Assembly (NCBI GenBank): GCA_009885275.1 | Contig: VFKY01000123.1 | Coordinates: forward strand, 1 to 9,340 | DNA from: Verrucomicrobiota bacterium | Lineage (GTDB): Bacteria > Verrucomicrobiota > Verrucomicrobiia > Verrucomicrobiales > Verrucomicrobiaceae | Direction: 5' to 3' | Length of the DNA: 9,340 bases | In this document: one piece after another, positions 1 to 7,187 of the stretch | Numbering within the stretch: the first letter of the stretch is position 1 | How the letters are laid out: the number at the start of each line of letters is the position of its first letter | The notes under the pieces: model-generated | What the model saw: the letters and a program-made list of their open reading frames with translations, nothing else | Databases searched by the model: none | Told to the model about the DNA's origin: nothing | Program-made: the position numbers and the translations under genes

Positions 1-728
1 AAATGGCTATCCTTCATGCCGAGTTGAAGCGCACGCGCATTCATTTTTTTAACAAAAGCGTCGATGGATCCCGCGTTATCACGAGCCAGAGCTTGAGCAA
101 TGTCGTTCGAACTCTTTACCATCAATGCGGTGAGTAAATCGCGCCGACTGTATTGTTCTGAGGGTTTTAAACCGATACGAACAGGGGGGCAATCACAATC
201 TCGCGCTTCGATCGTAACCAAGTTATCGAGATTGCCTGCTTCGGTTATAATAAGAGCGGTGAGGAGTTTTTGAGTGCTGGCAACTGGCAGCCGTTTATTG
301 GAGTTTTTCTCCATGAGCACCTCATCGGTAGCAGGATCGATGACGATGGCGCGACCTGCGGTAATATTAGGGGCGACACCTCGCTTGGCTCGGAGTGCGA
401 TCGATTCCTGCTGACGTTTGAGTTTTACAAGTTCAATATCCAACGTTGCTCTTAGCGTTTCGAGCTCTCGACGTTGTTTCTCAAGATTCGAGGCGGTATC
501 GGCAAGCTCTTGTTCACGTTTAGCGTAATTAATTTCTTGGGATTCGATTTTCTTTTCGCGCTCCTTGAGCGCTTCCAAAGCTGTGTTGAACTGCGCTGAA
601 TCACCACAGGCAGTCAAAGCAAAAGAGAAAACGATGAGACCTAGAAGTGTGGAAATGGGAGAGAGTAATGGCGGAGGGAAGACTTGAGGTCTGCTTTCTT
701 TATGATCGATACCCTTGTCGTTGCTCAT
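1..728 (-). CDS. D-alanyl-D-alanine carboxypeptidase family (peptidase S11) lipoprotein, partial (3' end off the window)
   Basis: This is a penicillin-binding-protein-type serine peptidase, expected to trim D-Ala from peptidoglycan stem peptides in the periplasm. I translated 242 residues from ATG at 728; the frame stays open to the left edge. Residues 25-40 are hydrophobic and end in the lipobox Leu38-Thr-Ala-Cys41, so Cys41 is probably lipidated. Residues 46-110 are charged, rich in Glu, Lys, Arg and Gln, and look like a coiled-coil spacer. The S11 catalytic domain starts near residue 120 (GRAIVIDPATDEVL). Ser151-Thr-Gln-Lys154 is the SxxK active-site motif and Ser206-Ser-Asn208 the SxN motif. 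The third motif (KTG) would lie beyond the edge. The N-terminal region before the hydrophobic stretch is long (about 24 residues) for a lipoprotein signal. The gene lies 39 bases after aroD on the same strand and may be co-transcribed with it. No Shine-Dalgarno sequence is visible. The family call is firm; the exact substrate, or a beta-lactamase-like alternative role, is not settled. Confidence 0.9.
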   Translation of the reverse strand, partial: MSNDKGIDHKESRPQVFPPPLLSPISTLLGLIVFSFALTACGDSAQFNTALEALKEREKKIESQEINYAKREQELADTASNLEKQRRELETLRATLDIELVKLKRQQESIALRAKRGVAPNITAGRAIVIDPATDEVLMEKNSNKRLPVASTQKLLTALIITEAGNLDNLVTIEARDCDCPPVRIGLKPSEQYSRRDLLTALMVKSSNDIAQALARDNAGSIDAFVKKMNARALQLGMKDSH

Positions 729-767
729 GGGAATAAAAATGATGTTAAAGTTAGAGTTGGTGACGAT

Positions 768-1472
768 TTATAACTCCTGGAGCAGTTCTTTGAGGCGGCG
801 CGCAGGCCATTGTCCGGGCGCATTCGATTGACCGAGGTAACCGTAATTGAGTACGCTGCCACATTTGGCGAGCACGAGTCGAGAAGCTCGCCCAAGAGTT
901 CCCATGCCCATGATGCTGATGGGAATGCGCTTTTCAATCGCGAGCAAATGCAGTAACCGGGCGAGATCATCAGGGGATTGGAGTAGTGTCGCAATTTTGA
1001 TGCCGTCAAATTTGTATTGAATGCCAAAGTCCACAGCCCCGCGCAGGACATCATCGCTGGGGGTGGCATTGAAATCGTGAAATGAACCGATGACAGCAAT
1101 ATTTTTTTGCTGAGCTTTGCGGATGACAGGCAGCAGTTCTTCAGCGCTGCGTAATTCCACATCCATCAGAGTTGCTACATCGAGGTATGACTCCAGAAGA
1201 GCAGAACGCTGGGAGGCGGAGAGTTGACCGTGACCGCCTTCATCTGGATGACGCGCAGTGATAAGTAGAGGATGGGTGAGATGGCTTGCGTGGGTGTGTA
1301 GTTCGTCCGTTGGTAGAGCAATGGAATCTAAGCGCAGCTCGATGATATCACATTCATCTGCGGGCAGACTAATTTGTGAGATGCCCTCAAGCATTTGAGG
1401 CGTGCTCACGGCACCGACCACGAGAGGGGTGTTGCTATGTAGTAAACTTTTGCTGGTGGCCAGTTGGGGCAT
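768..1472 (-). CDS. aroD: 3-dehydroquinate dehydratase, type I
   Basis: The enzyme (EC 4.2.1.10) dehydrates 3-dehydroquinate to 3-dehydroshikimate in the cytoplasm, the third step of the shikimate pathway, through a Schiff base. At 234 residues it is close to the usual 225-255. The class I landmarks are all present in order: the ELRLD strand with Glu45 and Arg47, the ITARHP segment with Arg74, the general base His132 in GSFHDF, the Schiff-base lysine Lys159 in GIKIAT, the GRASR segment with Arg195, and Gln221 in APGQW. This makes it an intact, probably active class I (TIM-barrel) enzyme, not the unrelated type II AroQ. ATG at 1472 is the first possible start, because an in-frame TAG lies upstream. 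A GGAGG lies about 23 bases before the start, too far for normal ribosome binding. The downstream peptidase gene follows on the same strand after 39 bases. The pairing with a cell-wall peptidase has no obvious functional logic. Confidence 0.95.
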   Translation of the reverse strand: MPQLATSKSLLHSNTPLVVGAVSTPQMLEGISQISLPADECDIIELRLDSIALPTDELHTHASHLTHPLLITARHPDEGGHGQLSASQRSALLESYLDVATLMDVELRSAEELLPVIRKAQQKNIAVIGSFHDFNATPSDDVLRGAVDFGIQYKFDGIKIATLLQSPDDLARLLHLLAIEKRIPISIMGMGTLGRASRLVLAKCGSVLNYGYLGQSNAPGQWPARRLKELLQEL

Positions 1473-1602
1473 GGTAAGAAGAATCTATGCCCGTACCTCC
1501 TCTTGAAATCAATCCCCAGCTCCATGTAAATCACTTGCATCTGACAGTATCCGTCACTTACTCGGGCGTGCATAATCCGCGATTTGAATTCACCCGAAAA
1601 TT
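1473..1602. other. Divergent intergenic region between aroD and the UDP-glucuronate decarboxylase gene
   Basis: These 130 bases separate two divergent genes and must hold at least the start of both transcripts unless transcription comes from further away. I see no pair of -35 and -10 elements with good matches and 16-18 base spacing on either strand, and no clear operator palindrome. The only structured content noticed is the 39-codon ORF at 1487-1606. Confidence 0.5.
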
Positions 1603-1606
1603 ATGA
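1487..1606 (+). CDS. Possible 39-residue small protein or leader peptide overlapping the UDP-glucuronate decarboxylase start
   Basis: ATG at 1487 opens a 39-codon frame ending in TGA at 1604-1606. It overlaps the ATG of the next gene (1603) as ATGA, the arrangement typical of translational coupling. The peptide starts [10 protein letters not shown], is rich in His, Val, Pro and Thr, and has no signal peptide, membrane segment or family I recognise. AAGAAG just before its start is a weak purine-rich stretch. It could be a leader that feeds ribosomes to the decarboxylase gene, which has no Shine-Dalgarno sequence of its own, or a chance ORF. Only the frame and the overlap are seen; translation is inference. 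Confidence 0.25.
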   Translation: MPVPPLEINPQLHVNHLHLTVSVTYSGVHNPRFEFTRKL

Positions 1607-2556
1607 GTAAAAAGAAAACCGCCGTAGTTACCGGAGCCGCTGGCTTCCTTGGGTCACACCTCACGGACTATTTATTAGCCAAGGGTTACAAGGTCATTGG
1701 GCTTGATAACCTGCTGACGGGCAATGTGCGTAATATTGAGCATCTCGCTGGCAATGCTGATTTTGACTTCATCAAACATGATGTTACGCATTTCATTTAT
1801 CTTCCCGGACCCGTGGATTTGGTATTTCATTTTGCGTCACCAGCTAGCCCGATCGATTATCTACAATTGCCAATTCAAACGCTCAAAGTGGGATCATTGG
1901 GCACGCATAACACGCTGGGTTTGGCAAAGGAGAAAAAGGCCACCTTCCTCATTGCGTCGACTTCTGAGACGTATGGAGATCCACTGGTGCATCCTCAAAC
2001 GGAGAGTTACTGGGGGAATGTGAATCCTGTAGGTCCGCGCGGGGTTTATGACGAAGCCAAACGTTTTGCGGAAGCCATGACGATGGGGTATCACCGTGCG
2101 CACGGCCTTGATACTAAGATTGTTCGCATATTTAATACCTACGGCCCTCGCATGCGACTGGAAGATGGTCGCGTGGTTCCGGCATTTATCGGGCAGGCGC
2201 TCCAAGGGCAGCCTCTTACTGTATTTGGTGATGGTGGGCAGACCCGCAGCTTTTGCTATGTCAGTGATTTGATTGAAGGGATATATCGTCTCTCGCAGAG
2301 CAACTACCACGAACCGGTAAATATTGGTAATCCCGGGGAAATGACTGTTCTTCAGTTTGCACAGAAAATTCTTAATTATACTGGGAGCAAGTCACAGATC
2401 GTCTTTAAACCGCTTCCAGAAGACGATCCTAAGGTCCGGCAGCCTGATATTACACTGGCAAAACGCATTTTGGAGTGGGAACCCAAGGTAACGTTTGAAG
2501 AGGGGATTTCGAGTACCGTTGCTTATTTTAAAGAGTTTCTTGCACTCAACGCTTGA
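1603..2556 (+). CDS. UDP-glucuronate decarboxylase (UDP-xylose synthase), extended SDR family
   Basis: The enzyme (EC 4.1.1.35) converts UDP-glucuronate to UDP-xylose and CO2 using bound NAD+, in the cytoplasm. UDP-xylose then serves as donor for surface polysaccharide or glycoprotein synthesis. The 317-residue protein is full length for the bacterial form. The Rossmann NAD motif is Gly11-x-x-Gly14-x-x-Gly17 in [10 protein letters not shown]. The catalytic segment STSETYGDP carries Ser121 and Glu122. The SDR pair is Tyr149 and Lys153 in YDEAK. Arg279 in the DPKVRQPDI segment fits the conserved substrate-carboxylate arginine of decarboxylases, which separates this enzyme from 4-epimerases and 4,6-dehydratases. 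The segments [10 protein letters not shown] and [10 protein letters not shown] are typical of the family. The ATG at 1603 precedes MSKKK and gives the normal distance to the glycine motif. No Shine-Dalgarno sequence is visible. A 127-base gap separates it from the pilus-like block, so co-regulation with that block is not shown. Confidence 0.93.
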   Translation: MSKKKTAVVTGAAGFLGSHLTDYLLAKGYKVIGLDNLLTGNVRNIEHLAGNADFDFIKHDVTHFIYLPGPVDLVFHFASPASPIDYLQLPIQTLKVGSLGTHNTLGLAKEKKATFLIASTSETYGDPLVHPQTESYWGNVNPVGPRGVYDEAKRFAEAMTMGYHRAHGLDTKIVRIFNTYGPRMRLEDGRVVPAFIGQALQGQPLTVFGDGGQTRSFCYVSDLIEGIYRLSQSNYHEPVNIGNPGEMTVLQFAQKILNYTGSKSQIVFKPLPEDDPKVRQPDITLAKRILEWEPKVTFEEGISSTVAYFKEFLALNA

Positions 2557-2623
2557 TGTCTGTGCGGAGAACCTGCTAAAACTAGTTAATTCCGAATTAT
2601 ATAAGTCCTTTTGTAAATCAATG

Positions 2624-2653
2624 TTGGCTCTTATATATTACGGTAAGTATAGT
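2624..2653 (+). promoter_or_regulatory. Candidate sigma-70-type promoter before the pilus-like gene block
   Basis: TTGGCT (2624-2629) and TATAGT (2648-2653) are separated by 18 bases and lie 31 bases before the ATG at 2684, inside an AT-rich 127-base gap. Each hexamer matches four or five of six consensus positions. The site would give a short leader and could drive the whole block. AT-rich sequence yields such matches by chance, so this is tentative. Confidence 0.35.
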
Positions 2654-2683
2654 GTTTACAGAATAACTCAACTTCCATAACCG

Positions 2684-3316
2684 ATGACCTCCCGAAACAT
2701 CCTATTTTTAATTATTGGTTTGATCGCTACGATGCTGACTGCTGATTTTGCAAGTGCTCAGACGGTTGAAGTGTCCAAAGAGCTTAAGGTGGACGTGAAG
2801 GGTATAAAGGTTGAAGCGCAGTTTACACCTCAGATTCAAGTGGGTAACGTTAAGGATAAGCGTTGGAAACCGAAGAATTGGCTGGAGATCGATGTGGAAT
2901 TTGAAGCAAAGAAAGCCAGAGTCCCAGGGGACACATCTACGATGGTGGACAGTGTGGACATCAAGTGTTTTGTCGCTCTCAACAAAACAGACAAAGAAGG
3001 CAAGACGGTTTTGCTTACCGCAAATATTACATACCTCAATGTTATTGAAAAAGAGAGTCAGCACGCTATGGCCTATGTGTCGCCTGCGGCCCTTGAGCGT
3101 ATTTTGGAGAAAAATTCATTCAGTATTGCAGATGTAAAAGGGGTGGGCGTGGAAGTTTACCGGTCCGGTGCCTTAGCGGGTTGGCTTGCCAATGCGGGTG
3201 GGCGCTTCTGGGAGAAATTAGATGGTTTTGTGGTCACTGATGGTTTGTTGGTGCCAAAGGCAAAAACTCCTTTCGCGCCACTCTGGGGTGATTACGATTT
3301 GGAGACGAAGCAATAA
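2684..3316 (+). CDS. Amuc_1102-like secreted pilus-associated protein
   Basis: The 210-residue protein has a clear Sec signal peptide: Arg4, a hydrophobic core at about residues 6-19, and a cleavage site after Ala23-Ser-Ala25 before Gln26. The mature part of about 185 residues has alternating hydrophobic and charged residues suggesting beta strands, a WKPKNWLEIDVEFEA segment (about 61-75), a single Cys, and no lipobox, prepilin cleavage motif or second membrane segment. Length, position and type match Amuc_1102, the first gene of the Akkermansia pilus-like locus; the Akkermansia protein has been compared with archaeal pilin-like folds (from memory). I infer a periplasmic or surface accessory part of the pilus-like complex; its molecular role is unknown. 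The start ATG is chosen because it gives a proper signal peptide directly. No Shine-Dalgarno sequence is visible. A 68-base gap separates it from the next gene, with no terminator seen. Confidence 0.75.
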   Translation: MTSRNILFLIIGLIATMLTADFASAQTVEVSKELKVDVKGIKVEAQFTPQIQVGNVKDKRWKPKNWLEIDVEFEAKKARVPGDTSTMVDSVDIKCFVALNKTDKEGKTVLLTANITYLNVIEKESQHAMAYVSPAALERILEKNSFSIADVKGVGVEVYRSGALAGWLANAGGRFWEKLDGFVVTDGLLVPKAKTPFAPLWGDYDLETKQ

Positions 3317-3384
3317 GAGTTGGAACAGCATGAGTTGCATGGTTTCGAGAGATACTAATTTTAAAACGGTCAGATAATACGACG

Positions 3385-5133
3385 ATGGCGGATAGCAGTT
3401 TTGCAGTTCTTAATTTAGGTTCGCAGCGCGTTAGTGGCGCTATATTCAGCAAGGGCCGTAATGGTGAACTTGTGCTCAAGGCCTTTGATTTCGCCGAAAT
3501 GCACGGTGATCCAAGTGCGGAAACAACGCGTCTGCCTCAGTTGCGTGTGGCTTTGGTTGAATTGGCGGACAAATTGAAGTTGCGTGGCAAGAAAGCTTGG
3601 TTTTCCATATCTGGTCATGTGGTTTTTACGCGTTTCGTAAAGTTACCCCCCTTTGATGCCGAAAAAGCAGATCAAATTGTCGAGTTTGAGGCTCGTCAAA
3701 ACGTGCCTTTTCCCATCAACGAAGTTATTTGGGATTATGAATTTATTGGAGAAGCCTCCGGACTTGAGCGCGAAGTTGTACTTGTTGCCATCAAAGCGGA
3801 AGCCCTGAATGACATTAATGAACAGGTTGAGTCTGTTGGTGTAAAAACACAGGGCGTAGATTTGTCCCCACTCGCAGTTTTCAATGCCTTTCGATACAGT
3901 TATCCTGATGTCGAAGAGGCGTCGCTTATCATAGATCTTGGTGCCAAATCGACCAATCTTATCTTTGTGGAAGGTTCTAAAGTATTTGCTAGGAACATTC
4001 TCGTGGGTGGAAGTTCGCTTACCGGTGTCCTTTCAAAAGAGTTGGAACTCAGCTTCAGTGAGGCGGAATCCATGAAGCGTTCCAGAGGTTTTGTGGCACC
4101 CGGGGGCGTTTATGAGGCTCATGAGGATGAGACGATTGATGCGATGTCAAAGATCATGCGTAACTCGATGACGCGTCTTCATGGTGAAGTGGTTCGCACA
4201 ATTAACTATTATCGTAGTCAACAGGGAGGAAGTCCTCCTCGTCGATTCTTCCTCTGTGGAGGAGGTGCTCAGACGGAGATGATGGCAGACTTTTTTGTGG
4301 AGAAGTTTAACTTGCCGGTGGAAGTTTTTAATCCACTTCGCGGGGTGCAGTTGGATCCTCGTGTGGATGGTGTCGATGCGAGTGCCAATGCGGCCAGTAT
4401 GGCGGAGCTGGTTGGCTTAGCTTTGCGACACATGGGAACATGCCCAGTGGAAGTTGAGTTGGTCCCTGACAGTGTTACTGCGGAACGAGACTCAGCCAAG
4501 CGTGCACCTTATTTAATCCTTGCCACTCTGTGTCTCTTTGCGGCCATGATTGTGGGTATTCTTTTCTTCAAAAAGGCGGACAGCGTGATTCAAGGCAAGC
4601 TTGCCAGCGGAAAAGCTGATCTTGCAGAGCTGAAAAAATATGAAACAGCCATTAAGGATATAGACAAGCAATTGGGGTTGGTTGCTGGGCAGAGTGCTCA
4701 ATTGGAGCAAGCGGTTATAGATCGAGGGTATTGGTCAAGAATTTTGGATGCGCTCAACTCCAAATTTGAAAATGACTACGTTTGGTTAACGCAGATCGAA
4801 GTGCTTAAAAATGGCAGCTCAATGACGCCGACATTGCTTGGCTCTTCAGGTTCACAGCCCTCTGCGGTTGTTCCTCCTGTGGTAGTACCTGGTGCGGCGG
4901 TTGCTGCTGAACCGTTATATCAACTGAATATACATGGACTCTACCGCAGAAATGAAGGTGAGGCCAAGGTGGTGAACAAATACTATGATGACGTGAAAGC
5001 GATGTCGGACTTATTTTTACCGCCCGCCGCAGAGGAGAAGTTGGACACTGAAATCGGCGTTGCGGAGGATCGTTACGCCTACATCTTCAAGTTCCGTCTC
5101 CCGTTGGTTAAAGGAATGAAATTCGACAACTGA
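3385..5133 (+). CDS. PilM-PilN-like fusion protein of a pilus-like complex (Amuc_1101-like)
   Basis: Residues 1-355 are a PilM-type actin-fold ATPase: phosphate 1 loop in VLNLGSQRVSGA (8-19), the SISGHVVFTRFVKLPPF segment (74-90), the FEARQNVPFP helix (101-110), phosphate 2 in IIDLGAKSTN (182-191), and the adenosine motif FLCGGGAQ (289-296). Free PilM ends near here. This protein continues with VELVP (357-361), resembling the INLLP motif at the N terminus of PilN, then one transmembrane helix (about 374-396), a coiled-coil stretch (about 400-445), a Pro/Val/Ala-rich linker (about 478-509), and a beta-rich end (YQLNIHGLYR, AYIFKFRLPL) like the periplasmic PilN domain. At 582 residues it is about as long as PilM plus PilN. 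It probably assembles as a cytoplasmic ring anchored in the inner membrane. Its stop codon overlaps the next start (TGATG), indicating translational coupling. No Shine-Dalgarno sequence precedes its ATG. The PilM call is firm; the PilN call rests on layout. Confidence 0.88.
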   Translation: MADSSFAVLNLGSQRVSGAIFSKGRNGELVLKAFDFAEMHGDPSAETTRLPQLRVALVELADKLKLRGKKAWFSISGHVVFTRFVKLPPFDAEKADQIVEFEARQNVPFPINEVIWDYEFIGEASGLEREVVLVAIKAEALNDINEQVESVGVKTQGVDLSPLAVFNAFRYSYPDVEEASLIIDLGAKSTNLIFVEGSKVFARNILVGGSSLTGVLSKELELSFSEAESMKRSRGFVAPGGVYEAHEDETIDAMSKIMRNSMTRLHGEVVRTINYYRSQQGGSPPRRFFLCGGGAQTEMMADFFVEKFNLPVEVFNPLRGVQLDPRVDGVDASANAASMAELVGLALRHMGTCPVEVELVPDSVTAERDSAKRAPYLILATLCLFAAMIVGILFFKKADSVIQGKLASGKADLAELKKYETAIKDIDKQLGLVAGQSAQLEQAVIDRGYWSRILDALNSKFENDYVWLTQIEVLKNGSSMTPTLLGSSGSQPSAVVPPVVVPGAAVAAEPLYQLNIHGLYRRNEGEAKVVNKYYDDVKAMSDLFLPPAAEEKLDTEIGVAEDRYAYIFKFRLPLVKGMKFDN

Positions 5134-6170
5134 TGAATTGGATTAAAGAAAACAAAAAACTGGCTGGCATCCTTGGATTTATGATCTTTGGAGCGATTGG
5201 TATGGGCGTGCAATTGTTCATGTCATACAGCAGCTACGCAGCTTCTGTTGAAGAATTTGAGGTATCGAACGCTCAAATTAAATCGCTAAGATCCGCCAAG
5301 CTTTTTCCCGATGAGGCCAACGTGGCTCTCAAGGAAAAATCTGCGACTGAATATGCGGATAAAGTGGATCTACTTCGGGGTGCGCTTTTGAAAATTCAGC
5401 CCCAGATCAAACCCATGACTGAGGCTGAGTTCCAAGCGAAATTGAAGGAGCGTTCTGGCGCAGTTAAAAAACTTGCCGAGGCTTCTAAAATAGCACTGCC
5501 AGGCGGCCCAGAGTTTGCCCTTGGATTTAATGAATATACCGTGTCCTCCCCTAAATCTGCTGAAGCTGCTGCTGAGCTGAATATCCAATTGGACGCAATC
5601 AATAGTTTGGTGCTGGCATTGATCGAGTCAGGCATTAAATCTCTGGATTCATTGGAGCGCACGAGATTACCGGTCGAAAATGCATCAGCGCCAAATGTCC
5701 CAGCTCCCGCACCTAAAGTCGTAGCTACTCCGAAAGATAAAAAATCTAAAAAGCCCATCATTACTGCAGCGGCGGCCGCTGAGCCGGTATTGGATCGCTA
5801 CCCAATTAAAATAACCATCACTACAGATCAGTCTCCATTTCAACAAATCGTCAACACATTGAGTAATCCGAGCAAGATGCCGCATTTCTTGGTGATACGA
5901 CTTCTTCGAATCGAAAATGAAAAGCAGGATGGCCCTTTAAAAGATGAAATTAAAAGTCGTAAGAGCGAGGCGCCGATTGCACCTCCAGAACCTGTAGCTC
6001 CCAAGGTTGGTGCTACAGCAACCATCGTAGCCCCAAGTCCAGCTCCTCAAGATGCGGTTACCGTGATGGGTGAAGAAAAGCTTAAAGTTTACATGGGAAT
6101 TGACTATATTCGATTCCGTCCAGTGGCCGACTCGGATGAAGCTGCCGTTCCGCCGCCTGTCAAACGCTGA
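5133..6170 (+). CDS. Amuc_1100-like pilus protein (PilO-position membrane protein)
   Basis: The 345-residue protein starts MNWIKENKK, followed by one hydrophobic helix (about 10-31), so it is a bitopic inner-membrane protein with most of its mass in the periplasm. Residues 37-120 are charged and helical, probably coiled coil. The AINSLVLALIESGI segment (155-168), LPVE (179-182), IKITITTDQSPF (225-236), LRIENEK (258-264) and KVYMGIDYIRF (318-328) each have a counterpart, in the same order, in Amuc_1100 of A. muciniphila as I remember it (317 residues). Two low-complexity linkers, Pro/Ala/Lys-rich (183-217) and Pro/Ala/Val-rich (280-308), account for the greater length. The place after a PilM-PilN protein and the topology match PilO, so it probably forms the inner-membrane alignment complex with its neighbours. 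The ATG overlaps the preceding stop codon. The Akkermansia homologue is known for host immune signalling through TLR2; nothing here shows that activity. Confidence 0.85.
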   Translation: MNWIKENKKLAGILGFMIFGAIGMGVQLFMSYSSYAASVEEFEVSNAQIKSLRSAKLFPDEANVALKEKSATEYADKVDLLRGALLKIQPQIKPMTEAEFQAKLKERSGAVKKLAEASKIALPGGPEFALGFNEYTVSSPKSAEAAAELNIQLDAINSLVLALIESGIKSLDSLERTRLPVENASAPNVPAPAPKVVATPKDKKSKKPIITAAAAAEPVLDRYPIKITITTDQSPFQQIVNTLSNPSKMPHFLVIRLLRIENEKQDGPLKDEIKSRKSEAPIAPPEPVAPKVGATATIVAPSPAPQDAVTVMGEEKLKVYMGIDYIRFRPVADSDEAAVPPPVKR

Positions 6171-6203
6171 TTAAGCACATCGCATTCAACTATTTTACTC
6201 ATC

Positions 6204-7187
6204 ATGCAGAAGGGAAAGAGCAACTACGAGCGTATCATTCTTACGGTAATGGCACTTGCTGCCATTGCGGGCAGCGCTTGGTTTATAATGCAAGCAAATG
6301 GGTTTTCGGCCACCGTCGAAATCCCCACGTTCAAACGAGGTGAGGAAGTTGGCAGTCCGCCACTCGCCAATTTGATCACATGCATTACTATTGCCAGTAC
6401 CGACCCCAAACCTTGGATTGCACCCGTGCGCAACAATAAGGCCGTCTATCTCAATAAATCAGTTCTGCTGGTTCAGAAGGGAGATGAGATTTTTGATCTA
6501 TTTATCGATGATAAGCCATTTCGTGCTCCGATGACCAATAAGTTTTTAAGAGAGAATGAGCTCGATTATTTGTCGCCAAACGTTGGGGAGCTTGATCCTG
6601 ATAGTGATGGATTCAGCAATAAAGAGGAATTTGAAAAAGGAACGAATCCCAAGGACGCTAAGAAACACCCTGCGATCACGGATAAATTGTTCCTCGTGGA
6701 GAGAATATCCCATGACTACAAGATCAATTTAAGATCATCCTCCAGCCCTTATCAAATTGCTACTCCAGATGACCGTATGCGGAAAAACTGGTTTGTTGAT
6801 CCAAATGCAGCAGAGGTAGCTGGGAAGAGCTTTGGAGCAGGTGGAAGATTTATATCAGGTGCTTTTGTGAAGAAAGTCGTCCCCGATCCAAAAGTAGGAG
6901 AAAAGGACGTTTCAGAGTTATCGGTTGAGGATACACTGAGAAAAAATACCATAACATTGGTAATGGGAACGGAAACGAACTTAGCAGACTATGAGGCTAG
7001 ATTTGAATTCAGACTGCATAAAGTGCTCACTATCAAGGCTAAAAAAGGCGACTCGTTCCGCATCGAGGGGTTCGCAGACATCACCTACAAGGTTATAGAC
7101 ATTCAAGAGGACAGTGCAGTTATAGCGCCATTAAAAGAAGGTGGCGATTATGATAAGGACAAAGAAATTTTGATAAAAAAAGGATAA
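6204..7187 (+). CDS. Amuc_1099-like pilus-system protein with a calcium-binding-type loop
   Basis: The 327-residue protein has a short basic N terminus, one transmembrane helix (about 11-30) and a periplasmic remainder. Residues 131-142 form an EF-hand-type loop, Asp131-x-Asp133-x-Asp135-Gly136-x-Ser138-x-x-x-Glu142, followed by EFEKGTNPKD, the pattern of bacterial thrombospondin type 3 (TSP3) calcium repeats. Residues about 262-327 look like compact beta strands: FEFRLHKVLTI, then GDSFRIEGFADITYKVIDI and SAVIAPLKEG. This resembles the small C-terminal domain of PilP or GspC, which contacts the secretin; that likeness is inference. It begins 33 bases after the Amuc_1100-like gene with no terminator between, so the two are probably co-transcribed. 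No Shine-Dalgarno sequence precedes the ATG. A PilP-like connector role between the inner-membrane complex and the secretin encoded next is my best guess; the family's biochemical function is not established to my knowledge. Confidence 0.78.
   Translation: MQKGKSNYERIILTVMALAAIAGSAWFIMQANGFSATVEIPTFKRGEEVGSPPLANLITCITIASTDPKPWIAPVRNNKAVYLNKSVLLVQKGDEIFDLFIDDKPFRAPMTNKFLRENELDYLSPNVGELDPDSDGFSNKEEFEKGTNPKDAKKHPAITDKLFLVERISHDYKINLRSSSSPYQIATPDDRMRKNWFVDPNAAEVAGKSFGAGGRFISGAFVKKVVPDPKVGEKDVSELSVEDTLRKNTITLVMGTETNLADYEARFEFRLHKVLTIKAKKGDSFRIEGFADITYKVIDIQEDSAVIAPLKEGGDYDKDKEILIKKG

Noticed and set aside
270..455. 61-codon plus-strand ORF
   Set aside because: It lies wholly antisense to the S11 peptidase gene, whose frame carries clear catalytic motifs.
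725..1162. 145-codon minus-strand ORF overlapping aroD
   Set aside because: It is another frame of the same strand as aroD; its protein has no family character, while aroD has all its active-site residues.
1495..1500. GGAGG (minus strand) as ribosome binding site for aroD
   Set aside because: It sits about 23 bases before the ATG, and an in-frame TAG between them excludes an earlier start.
1894..2310. 138-codon ORF antisense to the UDP-glucuronate decarboxylase gene
   Set aside because: The sense frame is a full conserved enzyme; the antisense product is rich in Arg, His and Ile with no recognisable domain.
2495..2680. 61-codon plus-strand ORF running from the end of the decarboxylase gene into the following gap
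   Set aside because: A third of it is an out-of-frame reading of the enzyme gene, the rest is AT-rich intergenic sequence, and the product looks random.
2708..3064. 118-codon ORF antisense to the Amuc_1102-like gene
   Set aside because: The product is Cys/His/Phe/Leu-rich without domain character and lies opposite a gene with a clear signal peptide.
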